Below, in pieces: positions 49,495 to 56,364 of a stretch of DNA of 62,486 nucleotides. The DNA lies in the NCBI GenBank assembly GCA_023430365.1, contig JAEZAS010000509.1, positions 1 through 62,486 on the forward strand, in the 5' to 3' direction. How positions within the stretch are numbered: position 1 is the stretch's first letter; every line of letters begins with the position of its first letter. Origin of the DNA: Planctomycetota bacterium (GTDB lineage: Bacteria > Planctomycetota > Planctomycetia > Pirellulales > Pirellulaceae). The notes under the pieces are model-generated. The model was not told where the DNA came from. It searched no databases and saw only the letters and a program-made list of their open reading frames with translations. The position numbers and the translations under genes are program-made.

Positions 49495-50151
49495 CTACCA
49501 ACCGTCGCGATAGCGCTGCTCGCGCCACGGATCACCCAACATGTGATAGCCCCCTTGCTCCCAGTAGCCGGGACGATCCTCGGATGTGAGCTCGATCGCC
49601 GCGACCCACTTCGCGCTCTTCCAGGCGTAAAGCCGCGGGACCATGCCGCGGACCGGGCCGCCGTGGTCGGCAGAGATCGGTTGGCCGTCGTGCGTGTCGG
49701 CCAGAAGGGCGTCTTCGGCGACGAACTCGCCCAGCGGCAAGTTGGTCGTCCAGCCACGGTCGTAGGCATGGCAGACGACGAACCTGGCCTCCGGCAGCAC
49801 ACCCGCTCGCTCGAGCAACACGCGGGTGGAAACGCCCTCCCACAGATTGCCCAGCCGAGACCAGGCAGTCACGCAGTGGAAGTCGGCAAACACCTTCACC
49901 CGCGGCAGGGCTTGGAACTCGGCGAGCGTCAGCACATACGGCCGCTCGACGAGGCCAAAGACGCGAAGCTGCCAGAGGTCGAGCGGAATCTGAGGAGTGC
50001 CGAAGGCGTCGAGCACCGGCCATTTGCGGGTGCGCGATTGGCCGGGCGGGATGCGGTTGCTGCGACGCGTATCGGGACTGACGATCACATCCTCCGGCAA
50101 CGCATCGGGGGTCGATGGCTCGCCGGTTTGATACTTCGGATCACTCAGCAT
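49495..50151 (-). CDS. Molybdopterin-dependent oxidoreductase (YedY/MsrP-like)
   Basis: A 218-residue sulfite-oxidase-fold protein. It carries the Mo-ligand cysteine in F-A-D-F-H-C-V-T-A-W-S-R, then W-E-G-V-S-T, A-Y-D-R-G-W-T-T-N-L-P-L, D-H-G-G-P-V-R-G-M-V-P-R and K-S-A-K-W. MsrP reduces methionine sulfoxide in the periplasm, but this protein has no Tat signal, so it acts in the cytosol or on other substrates. Its ATG lies inside the end of pafA (11-base overlap), so the three genes ubact-pafA-this form one unit. Confidence 0.85.
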   Translation of the reverse strand: MLSDPKYQTGEPSTPDALPEDVIVSPDTRRSNRIPPGQSRTRKWPVLDAFGTPQIPLDLWQLRVFGLVERPYVLTLAEFQALPRVKVFADFHCVTAWSRLGNLWEGVSTRVLLERAGVLPEARFVVCHAYDRGWTTNLPLGEFVAEDALLADTHDGQPISADHGGPVRGMVPRLYAWKSAKWVAAIELTSEDRPGYWEQGGYHMLGDPWREQRYRDGW

Positions 50152-51910
50152 CTTCTTCCTGAGCCTCGGCTGCCGAGGAGTGGGCTTTGCCCGTGACGAT
50201 GCGTCGATAGTCGCGGAGGCGGATCGTCTTGGCCTTTCGACCCTGGCCGATGAAGACACATTTCCAGTTGGCGGCCACCGGTTCGTCGCCGCAGGCGAAC
50301 TCGCGAATGTAGCGGCCGCGGGCGGAGGCGGGAGTGCCGACCGGCGGGTTGCGACGGGCCAGTTCGATCTCGCTCGGCTCCAGAATCTGTTCCGTTACGC
50401 CGGCCGCGTTCAATTGTTGGAAGTAGCCCTGCGGCGAGAGCTCGTGATAGCGGAGGTCGATCTTCTTCTGGGCTTCCCAGCGGGCATCGCTGCCAGCCGA
50501 CTGGAGCACGAACCGCTTCGTCACCCAGTCGAGCGAACCAACGAGCGAATCGGGATCGTCCTGCAAGGCGTCGAGCGTCGCTTCCCAGCGTCGCACCAGC
50601 TCGCGGGCTTCGCGCGGGGCTTCAGGGCGACGGTCGAGAAACCGCCGACAGGCTTCCAGGTAGAACCGTTGCAACTCCAGGGCGCTCGCGTCCTGGCCAC
50701 CCGCCAGAGCTACGCGGGCACTCAGCGAGGGATCGGCGCAGATCGCTCGCAGCGCTCGCAGCGGCCGGCGGATTCGCGGCGGGCGGGGCATTTCCCCCGC
50801 TTCGATGCAGTCGATCACCAGCAGCGTCGTGCCGATGCGCAGGTACTCGGCTGGCTCCGCGAGATTGGAGTCCCCCAAGGCGATCTGCAACCGGTGCGTG
50901 CCGGCAAAGAGCCGCAAGTACTCGCGCGGCGCCATCCAGGCGTCGGCATAGACGGTCTTGAAGAAATGGCCGAACGTGAAGATCGGTCGGTCGCCGAGCA
51001 AACCGCCGTAGCCGGTCAGGCAGTTCATCGCCGGCGCCGTATCGGCGAGGTGGAACCGGCCGGCGTCGTCGAGCATGCCGCTGCCGCAGAGGATCGAGCG
51101 GCTCACAAGGAACGGCAAAATCTCTCGCCGCACGCGCGTGAACGCCGTTCCCCAGAGCAGCAAGTAGAACGCAGCCGCCAGCGGACCGGTCAGCACGCGG
51201 GTGATCGCCGAGAGCCAGGCCTCCAACCAGGCTGGCCCGGTCGGCGCCGCGTGGCCAAGTTGGTCGAACTCGCAGCCGAACAAAAACCGAGCCAGCGCAT
51301 CGGGCCGGCGGGTGAAGCGTTCACCCACCAGATAGACGAGGGAGGCAGCGATCGTGTAGAGGACGATCAGCAGGGCGAGCATCCAGAGCAGCGCCCAACT
51401 GACGAGGACCAGCGGCATCATCAGCACGAGGCCCACGCGCCAGGCCGCCAGCCGCCAACCCGTGGCAAAGGTCGCCTCGTAGTTCTCCTGAGCGCCGTAG
51501 ACATTGCCGCGGGCGTCGCGGTCGTTCTTGAGCAGACGGACCTGTCGGCCGAAGGCCCGATGGGCGGCCTCGGCGAGCAGTTCGTCCTGGGCCCGCTGCC
51601 AGGTGAGCAATTGTCGCGGACTGCGACACTCGGGCGTGGCGCCTTCGACCAGACCGCCGCCGGCCGCGGGGCGTTCGGTCTCGAACCAAACAGCACCGCC
51701 CGACGCATGAAAGACCCCTTCTTTCATATGCCGGGCGTCGACGACGGGAGTGATGCAGCGGAGCGCTGTCACCAGTTCCCGAAAGAGTTGGTAGCGACCG
51801 CCGGACCGCTTCACGGCGCCGGCGGGCAATTGCAAGGCGTATTCGGTCTCGAGGCCGATCAGCCGTTCGAAGACCTCGCCGCTAGGGACAGTGCCACTAC
51901 TACTCGCCAC
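50141..51910 (-). CDS. pafA: Pup/UBact ligase of the PafA/Dop family with a transmembrane insertion
   Basis: A 589-residue protein; typical PafA is about 450-480. Family motifs are clear: R-L-I-G-L-E-T-E-Y-A-L at the start, A-T-P-E-C-R-S, Q-E-N-Y, F-L-V-S-R-S-I-L-C-G-S-G, G-D-S-N-L-A-E-P, V-I-D-C-I-E-A-G, L-D-W-V-T-K-R and D-L-R-Y-H-E-L-S-P. Between Q-E-N-Y (142-144) and F-L-V-S-R (267) lies an extra block of about 110 residues with hydrophobic helices near 157-195 and 235-257, so the enzyme is predicted to be in the membrane. The usual Y-V-D-V-G-S Asp region reads V-W-F-E-T-E. The GTG at 51910 overlaps ubact by 11 bases and has GGAAG upstream. Confidence 0.88.
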   Translation of the reverse strand: MASSSGTVPSGEVFERLIGLETEYALQLPAGAVKRSGGRYQLFRELVTALRCITPVVDARHMKEGVFHASGGAVWFETERPAAGGGLVEGATPECRSPRQLLTWQRAQDELLAEAAHRAFGRQVRLLKNDRDARGNVYGAQENYEATFATGWRLAAWRVGLVLMMPLVLVSWALLWMLALLIVLYTIAASLVYLVGERFTRRPDALARFLFGCEFDQLGHAAPTGPAWLEAWLSAITRVLTGPLAAAFYLLLWGTAFTRVRREILPFLVSRSILCGSGMLDDAGRFHLADTAPAMNCLTGYGGLLGDRPIFTFGHFFKTVYADAWMAPREYLRLFAGTHRLQIALGDSNLAEPAEYLRIGTTLLVIDCIEAGEMPRPPRIRRPLRALRAICADPSLSARVALAGGQDASALELQRFYLEACRRFLDRRPEAPREARELVRRWEATLDALQDDPDSLVGSLDWVTKRFVLQSAGSDARWEAQKKIDLRYHELSPQGYFQQLNAAGVTEQILEPSEIELARRNPPVGTPASARGRYIREFACGDEPVAANWKCVFIGQGRKAKTIRLRDYRRIVTGKAHSSAAEAQEEDAE

Positions 51911-52067
51911 CGTAAGGGACTTCCGTCTCGCGGAGATAAGCCTCCGGAGCAGCCTTCGCGTCGACGGCGATTGCCGACAGCACCTGGTCAAGCGACGGGG
52001 CTTCCGGCCGGGCGACAACCGGCGTGGCGGCTTCCGGGGCTGTGGGAGTTTTCAGGTTCGTGGGCAT
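51900..52067 (-). CDS. ubact: Pup/UBact-like protein modifier
   Basis: A 55-residue protein, Pro/Ala-rich and likely disordered at the start (P-T-A-P-E-A-A-T-P). A short helix follows (S-L-D-Q-V-L-S-A-I-A-V-D-A-K) and the C-terminus is A-Y-L-R-E-T-E-V-P-Y-G-G-E. The size, disorder and terminal Gly-Gly-Glu match prokaryotic ubiquitin-like Pup and the UBact group of Gram-negative phyla. A genomic Glu end needs no Dop deamidation. AAGGTG lies 7 bases before the ATG at 52067. The ligase gene overlaps its last codons. Proteasome genes are not in this window. Confidence 0.8.
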   Translation of the reverse strand: MPTNLKTPTAPEAATPVVARPEAPSLDQVLSAIAVDAKAAPEAYLRETEVPYGGE

Positions 52068-52292
52068 GGGCAGACACCTTGCGCCAGAGGAATCAAGTGA
52101 AAGGCTTTCGCCGCCCCTCATGGGCCGGCACATTCATCCTAATCAGGCCCCGGAGCAGCGGCAAGCGCAGGCAGCGCCCGCGCTCGGTTCCGACCGCGTT
52201 TTGCCGGGCAAATATCCGGCCAAAGTCGCAGCCGGTGGCATAACGATGTTTGCACCGGGACGCCTATTCACCCGGCGCCCAACCTAGTAGGC
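52068..52292. other. Upstream region of ubact
   Basis: 225 bases between ubact and the left REP of the transposase element. No gene and no clear promoter are visible. GCCGGATATTTGCCCGGC (minus strand, near 52218-52201) is an imperfect palindrome. Confidence 0.4.
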
Positions 52293-52329
52293 CGGGTGGC
52301 ATGCCGTCGCGGTACTCCGCGTCGGCATG
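52293..52329 (+). repeat. Left REP of the RAYT element
   Basis: This 37-base sequence is the exact reverse complement of 53063-53099. It opens with GTGG directly 5' of a hairpin (CATGCCG, mismatch, CGCGG / CCGCG, mismatch, CGGCATG). A GTAG/GTGG tetranucleotide before the stem is the REP hallmark recognised by RAYT transposases. Confidence 0.9.
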
Positions 52330-52434
52330 GAGCCGGGCTCGCGTGCTACCCGACTCGCCGTCCGGCGTCGTTAGGGGACCGCCCTGGTCACTGCTGCGTG
52401 ACATATTTGCGCCAGTGAAGTAACAATTGCCAGA

Positions 52435-53028
52435 ATGAACGATGGCATCCCCAGGCGGACGAAGCACAAGACTTGTCGGCGGTTCAATGAGCCGGGACAT
52501 GCTCATGCTCTGACGTTCTCCTGCTTTCAAGGACGGCCGTTCCTAAGTAAAGATCGAACGCGGCAGTGGTTCGTGAATTCACTGGACGCGGCACGTAGGC
52601 GACTGGCTTTTGACGTGTGGGCCTATGTCATCATGCCGAATCATTGCCACGTGTTGGTTTGGCCTCGAAGTCCGATCTATTCGATCAGCGAGATCCTGAC
52701 GTCGATTAAGTTGCCCGTCGCTCGTCGCGCGGTGGCTTGGGTGAAACAAAACTCACCCGACAACCTCCAACTCATGCGGGACAACCAGCCGAGCGGCGCC
52801 GCGGTCCATCGATTCTGGCAGCGCGGGGGCGGGTTCGACCAAAACCTGGTCGAGGAGAAGTTGATTTACGCGACGATCGACTACCTTCATTTGAATCCGG
52901 TTCGGCGTGGACTGGTCGAGCGTGCGGAAGACTGGAAATGGTCCTCGGCTGGGTACTTCGCGGGAGCGGCCGATGTTCCTTTGAAACCGGATTCGGGTTC
53001 GCTGCCCACGCCGGTGGATGAAACTTGA
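52435..53028 (+). CDS. REP-associated tyrosine transposase (RAYT)
   Basis: A 197-residue single-strand transposase of the IS200/Y1 superfamily. It has A-H-A-L-T-F-S-C-F-Q-G-R at the start, the HUH-type metal site I-M-P-N-H-C-H-V-L-V-W-P (H70, H72), F-W-Q-R-G-G-G-F-D, and the helix I-D-Y-L-H-L-N-P-V-R-R-G-L-V with candidate catalytic Tyr145/Tyr150. E-D-W-K-W-S-S-A-G-Y-F follows. RAYTs cut and move REP palindromes. The gene is intact and lies exactly between two inverted REP copies. Confidence 0.93.
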   Translation: MNDGIPRRTKHKTCRRFNEPGHAHALTFSCFQGRPFLSKDRTRQWFVNSLDAARRRLAFDVWAYVIMPNHCHVLVWPRSPIYSISEILTSIKLPVARRAVAWVKQNSPDNLQLMRDNQPSGAAVHRFWQRGGGFDQNLVEEKLIYATIDYLHLNPVRRGLVERAEDWKWSSAGYFAGAADVPLKPDSGSLPTPVDET

Positions 53029-53062
53029 CACGTTTAGCGTATTACGACTGGTGACCGAATTG

Positions 53063-53099
53063 CATGCCGACGCGGAGTACCGCGACGGCATGCCACCCG
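53063..53099 (-). repeat. Right REP of the RAYT element
   Basis: Exact reverse complement of 52293-52329, with GTGG 5' of the hairpin on the minus strand. I found no third copy in the window, so this palindrome is confined to the transposase flanks here. Confidence 0.9.
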
Positions 53100-53124
53100 A
53101 CCAAGGTCCGACGCTCGGTAGCAC

Positions 53125-53146
53125 GCCGTGGGCTCACGCCCACGGC
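53125..53146 (-). repeat. GTGA-loop hairpin beside the RAYT element
   Basis: GCCGTGGGC / GCCCACGGC, a 9-bp perfect stem with loop GTGA on the minus strand. The loop is the same as in the family B doublets. GGTAGCACG precedes it on the plus strand. It may be another REP type moved by the same or a related enzyme. Confidence 0.65.
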
Positions 53147-53195
53147 TAATCAATGCCGCCGCTGCGCGGCTTTCCTCTTGCCCTTGGGTGGCGCA

Positions 53196-53678
53196 TCAAT
53201 GCTTGGGCACGCTGATCTCGACGCCGTACTTGGGTGCGATCGCGAGTAGCTTTTCGATCTCTTCCTTCGTCGGCGGCCCTGCCGTTTCGCCGGGGGCTAG
53301 GATTCGGCCTGCTTCGAAGAACATTTGTTCGAAGCCGGCTGGGGCGCAGGAGATGATCATGCGGGCGGGCTTGGCGGTGGCGTTGCGGAAGCTGTGCAGG
53401 CTGCCGAGGGGCATGCTCGCGAACGTGCCGGGGCCCGCCGAAAAGGTTTCGCCTTCGACCGTGAATGTGACCTCCCCTTCGAGGACATAGAACGACTCCT
53501 CCTCGCGGCTGTGGGTGTGCGGAGGAGGTCCGCCGCCGGGCGGGACCAGGGCGTCCCACATGGCGTAGCGGCCGCCGGTTTCTTTGCCGGTGACGAGGAT
53601 GCGATAGGTGTCGCCGACGATGGCGATGACCGGGCCTTCGCCGCCGTGACGGATTGTGGCGGGGTAAGGGAGGGGCAT
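53196..53678 (-). CDS. Cupin-domain protein
   Basis: A 160-residue single cupin. Motif 1 is P-P-P-H-T-H-S-R-E-E-E-S-F-Y-V-L-E-G-E (two His and Glu as metal ligands), and motif 2 is A-S-M-P-L-G-S-L-H-S-F-R-N (third His). The C-terminal G-P-P-T-K-E-E-I-E-K-L-L-A tail is like quercetin-dioxygenase-type planctomycete cupins. No signal peptide. The substrate is unknown. The start at 53678 follows a weak GGGG site. Confidence 0.85.
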   Translation of the reverse strand: MPLPYPATIRHGGEGPVIAIVGDTYRILVTGKETGGRYAMWDALVPPGGGPPPHTHSREEESFYVLEGEVTFTVEGETFSAGPGTFASMPLGSLHSFRNATAKPARMIISCAPAGFEQMFFEAGRILAPGETAGPPTKEEIEKLLAIAPKYGVEISVPKH

Positions 53679-53735
53679 GGGGGTTTTCCAGGGATATGAG
53701 GCGTGGCGGTCTGGATTAGGTCGCGGGGATTTGGA

Positions 53736-53840
53736 AATGACGAATGACGAAGTCCGAATGACCAATGGATTTGGGCAGGGAGGGTTGGTCCGTTTGTCAG
53801 GTGGCGCTTTTTACGGGCAGGCTGGAAGCCTACCCTACGG
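53736..53840. repeat. Dispersed palindromes E (copy 3) and F (copy 3)
   Basis: AATGACGAATGACGAAGTCC (53736 onward) and GGGCAGGCTGGAAGCCTACC (53815 onward, inverted relative to 18878). They sit in the gap before the promoter-like site at 53847. Confidence 0.65.
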
Positions 53841-53846
53841 TGGTGT

Positions 53847-53875
53847 TTGACGAACTCGAGCCGGCACGATACAAT
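53847..53875 (+). promoter_or_regulatory. Candidate sigma-70 promoter
   Basis: TTGACG (53847-53852), 17 bases, TACAAT (53870-53875): the best sigma-70-like match in the window. It points toward cysK, about 475 bases downstream, with element D2 and palindrome C7 in the leader. Confidence 0.6.
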
Positions 53876-53948
53876 ACTCAATAGTTTTTAACGACAATAG
53901 GGCTGCGAGGACAAGCTGGGTTTGGCGTCAGGGCGAAGAATCGCTTGC

Positions 53949-54092
53949 CACTTACGGCGACCGTCGCTCGCGGAGGTGTTGATAAACCCGGGAGGTTTAT
54001 CAACTAGTTGGGGGCCCCTGGGGGGCCGGTTTGTGTTGCAAAACCGGTGGAGTAAATCAACAGGCAGCTCGCGGGTCGTTGATGTAAGTCGT
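53949..54092. repeat. Composite element, family D (copy 2)
   Basis: 27-base hairpin 53978-54004 (GTTGATAAACC / GGTTTATCAAC), a 30-base spacer with TGGGGGCCCCTG, and a 27-base diverged hairpin at 54035-54061. The flanks ACTTACG (53950) and GTAAGTCG (54085) match the outer hairpins of copy 1, though here they are decayed. Confidence 0.75.
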
Positions 54093-54107
54093 CAAGCGCG
54101 GGGCGGG

Positions 54108-54153
54108 CCCGCGTCACCCTGGGCCTCTCCTGGAGGGGAAGGGGGAGGGGACT
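54108..54153. repeat. Dispersed palindrome family G
   Basis: GTCACCCTGGGCCTCTCCTG then GAGGGGAAGGGGGAGGGG. This is a decayed copy of the CCCTCTCCC / GGGAGAGGG family. Confidence 0.55.
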
Positions 54154-54193
54154 TCGGCATTACGTTTTCGACATGGAAGGGACTTGCTGCTTG

Positions 54194-54224
54194 TTTTCCG
54201 GCGGATGTGATCCGCCGGCTGTGG
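54194..54224 (+). repeat. Palindrome family C, copy C7
   Basis: TTTTCCGG, CGGAT, loop GTG, ATCCG, then CCGGCTGTGG. It is upstream of cysK, and its stem has fully changed and re-paired compared with C1-C6. Confidence 0.75.
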
Positions 54225-54350
54225 TAGTACGAGGGGACGAGGGGCGGCTGGGCTTCGCTAAGCGCTCGCGTTGACCCATTTTGCCGCGAAGGGGTATACT
54301 TCGGCTCGCAATTTCCGCACATTTCTGCTGCACGGAAGGAAACTGGTTTC

Positions 54351-55316
54351 ATGTCGACTGCCGCTCTCCCTGCTGGGGTAAAGAAGGACATCACGCAGTG
54401 CGTGGGAAACACGCCGCTCATCCATGTGCGCCGGATCACCGAAGGCTGTGTCGGAACGGTGCTCGCGAAGATGGAAAACTTCAACCCGCTGTGGAGCGTC
54501 AAGGACCGCATCGCCCGGGCGATGGTCGACGCTGCCGAGCGCGAAGGCAAGATCAAGCCAGGCGTCACGATCATTGAACCAACGAGCGGCAACACGGGCA
54601 TCGGCCTGGCCTACGTTTGTGCGGCCCGCGGCTACAAGTTGAAGGTGACGATGCCCGAGAGCATGACGCTCGAACGTCGCCGCCTGCTCAAGGCCCTGGG
54701 GGCCGAGATCGTGCTCACCCCGGCCGCCGAAGGCATGCCGGGCGCCGTCCGCCGGGCCGAAGCGATCATCGCCGAAGCGCCCGACAAGTACTACATGCCC
54801 CAGCAGTTCAACAACCCAGCCAATCCCGAAATCCACCGCAAGACGACGGCCGAAGAGATCTGGCGCGACACGGAAGGCAAGGTCGACATCCTGATCTCGG
54901 GTGTTGGCACGGGCGGAACGATCACGGGCGTTGCCGAAGTGCTCAAGCAGCGCAAACCGACGTTCCAGGCCATCGCTGTGGAACCGGTCAACAGCCCAGT
55001 GATCACGCAGAAGCGGGCTGGCCAAGAGTTGAAGCCGGGCCGGCACACGATTCAAGGCATCGGCGCCGGTTTCATTCCGCAGAACCTGAACCTGGACATC
55101 ATCGACGACGTGGTGCAGGTGAAGGACGAGGACGCCGCGGAGACGGCCCGCCAGATGGCCACCAAGGAAGGCCTGTTCGGCGGCATCAGCTGCGGCGCCG
55201 CGATGTGGGCTGGCATCGAAGTGGCGAAGCGTCCCGAGAACAAGGGGAAAGTGATCGTCGTGATCTGCCCGGACCTCGGCGAGCGTTATCTGTCGACGCA
55301 GCTCTATCCGGAATAA
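54351..55316 (+). CDS. cysK: Cysteine synthase A
   Basis: O-acetylserine sulfhydrylase makes cysteine from O-acetylserine and sulfide. The 321-residue PLP enzyme has the Schiff-base Lys in W-S-V-K-D-R-I-A, E-P-T-S-G-N-T-G-I-G-L-A, Q-Q-F-N-N-P-A-N-P, the phosphate loop S-G-V-G-T-G-G-T-I-T-G-V and G-I-S-C-G-A-A. In W-S-V-K-D-R the residue before Val is Ser, normal for CysK. AAGGAA lies upstream. The mRNA leader would carry the D2 and C7 structures. Confidence 0.95.
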   Translation: MSTAALPAGVKKDITQCVGNTPLIHVRRITEGCVGTVLAKMENFNPLWSVKDRIARAMVDAAEREGKIKPGVTIIEPTSGNTGIGLAYVCAARGYKLKVTMPESMTLERRRLLKALGAEIVLTPAAEGMPGAVRRAEAIIAEAPDKYYMPQQFNNPANPEIHRKTTAEEIWRDTEGKVDILISGVGTGGTITGVAEVLKQRKPTFQAIAVEPVNSPVITQKRAGQELKPGRHTIQGIGAGFIPQNLNLDIIDDVVQVKDEDAAETARQMATKEGLFGGISCGAAMWAGIEVAKRPENKGKVIVVICPDLGERYLSTQLYPE

Positions 55317-55328
55317 CGCCCGGGCGGT

Positions 55329-55497
55329 TATCAGTTTTCAGTAGTCAGTTTTCAGTTCTTAGTAGACAGTAGACAGTTCACAGTTGGTCGATTGAACTTT
55401 CTGGCCGCTCGCGGTTGTTTCTGGCCGTGGGCGGTTTTTTGTGCGCGAGGGCAAGCTCGTCTTACTGAGAACTGACTACTGACAGCTGAAAACTCGC
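55329..55497. repeat. CAGT/ACTG repeat cluster, family I
   Basis: TTTTCAGTAGTCAGTTTTCA and following words (55329-55385) and the complementary ACTGAGAACTGACTACTGAC (55463 onward) could pair into a long stem. GGCCGCTCGCGG..CCGTGGGCGG lies between. The same words follow dprA at 4092. Confidence 0.55.
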
Positions 55498-55501
55498 TCC
55501 C

Positions 55502-56296
55502 ATGCGCAACCGCTCCTCAACCACGACTTGTTCTGCCGCTGCCTTGCAGGCGGCGTTGCGGCGGATTGCTCGGCCGAAGGTCGCGAAAACGTCGGCCTGG
55601 TTCTTCAAGACGGGGCCGGGCGAGTATGGCGAGGGAGACCAGTTCATTGGCGTGAAGGTGCCCGAGGTTCGTCGCGTGGCGCGGGACTTTCGGGCGTTGC
55701 CGCTTGCAGAAATTGGTCAGCTCTTGGAGTCGCCGATTCACGAGGACCGACTGGCGGGCCTGGTGGTGCTGGTCCATCAGTTCGAGCGCGCGGACGAAGC
55801 GGGACAGAAGCGGATTTTTGACTTCTACCTGGCGAGCACTAGGCGGATCAACAATTGGGACCTGGTCGACGTCTCGGCGCCGCAGATCGCCGGCGGCTGG
55901 CTGGCGGAGCGGAGTCGCAAACCGCTGCTGAAGCTCGCCAAGTCGGCGAGTCTGTGGGAGCGGCGGACCGCGATCGTCGCCACGCTGCACTTCATCCGCC
56001 GCGGTGACTTCGGCGAGACATTGACGATCGCCGAGATGCTGCTTGGTGACCGGCATGACCTGATCCATAAGGCAACCGGCTGGATGCTCCGCGAGGTCGG
56101 CAAGCGCGACGAGGCCGTGCTCGAGGGATTTCTCGATCCGTTCGCCCCGCGAATGCCCCGGACGATGTTGCGCTATGCGATTGAGCGAATGGATGAAGCC
56201 AAACGGATGCGATACCTGTCCGCCGGCAAATGCGAAGCGGTTGCAGCTCGCGAGAAGAAAAAGAAAGAGCCACGAGTGGCGACTCGTGGCTCTTGA
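55502..56296 (+). CDS. DNA alkylation repair protein (AlkD-like HEAT fold)
   Basis: A 264-residue all-helical protein of the AlkD/DNA-alkylation-repair family: W-F-F-K-T-G-P-G-E-Y-G-E-G-D, G-V-K-V-P-E-V-R-R-V-A, I-N-N-W-D-L-V-D-V-S-A-P, L-W-E-R-R-T-A-I-V-A-T and H-K-A-T-G-W-M-L-R-E-V-G-K-R. AlkD excises bulky or charged alkylated bases. The last codons are the two arms of a 12-bp hairpin (56266-56293), so the C-terminal P-R-V-A-T-R-G-S is repeat-encoded. Confidence 0.88.
   Translation: MRNRSSTTTCSAAALQAALRRIARPKVAKTSAWFFKTGPGEYGEGDQFIGVKVPEVRRVARDFRALPLAEIGQLLESPIHEDRLAGLVVLVHQFERADEAGQKRIFDFYLASTRRINNWDLVDVSAPQIAGGWLAERSRKPLLKLAKSASLWERRTAIVATLHFIRRGDFGETLTIAEMLLGDRHDLIHKATGWMLREVGKRDEAVLEGFLDPFAPRMPRTMLRYAIERMDEAKRMRYLSAGKCEAVAAREKKKKEPRVATRGS
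56266..56293. repeat. 12-bp palindrome at the 3' end of the AlkD-like gene
   Basis: AGAGCCACGAGT / ACTCGTGGCTCT, a perfect stem with loop GGCG. It contains the last codons; the stop codon (TGA, 56294-56296) follows at once. There is no T-run on the plus strand; an A-rich stretch precedes it, giving a T-rich tail for a minus-strand transcript. Confidence 0.7.
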
Positions 56297-56364
56297 GAGT
56301 TTGGCAGTTATCTGCCGCAACTCAATTGAGCGAGTTGCAGCGAGCCAGCGACTGCAATCGGCTG

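Noticed and set aside
50180..52243. A 687-codon open frame on the plus strand opposite pafA/ubact
   Set aside because: Antisense frame produced by GC-rich codon bias. Its translation is low-complexity Arg/Gly/Glu/Ala with no motifs, while the opposite strand encodes clear PafA motifs.
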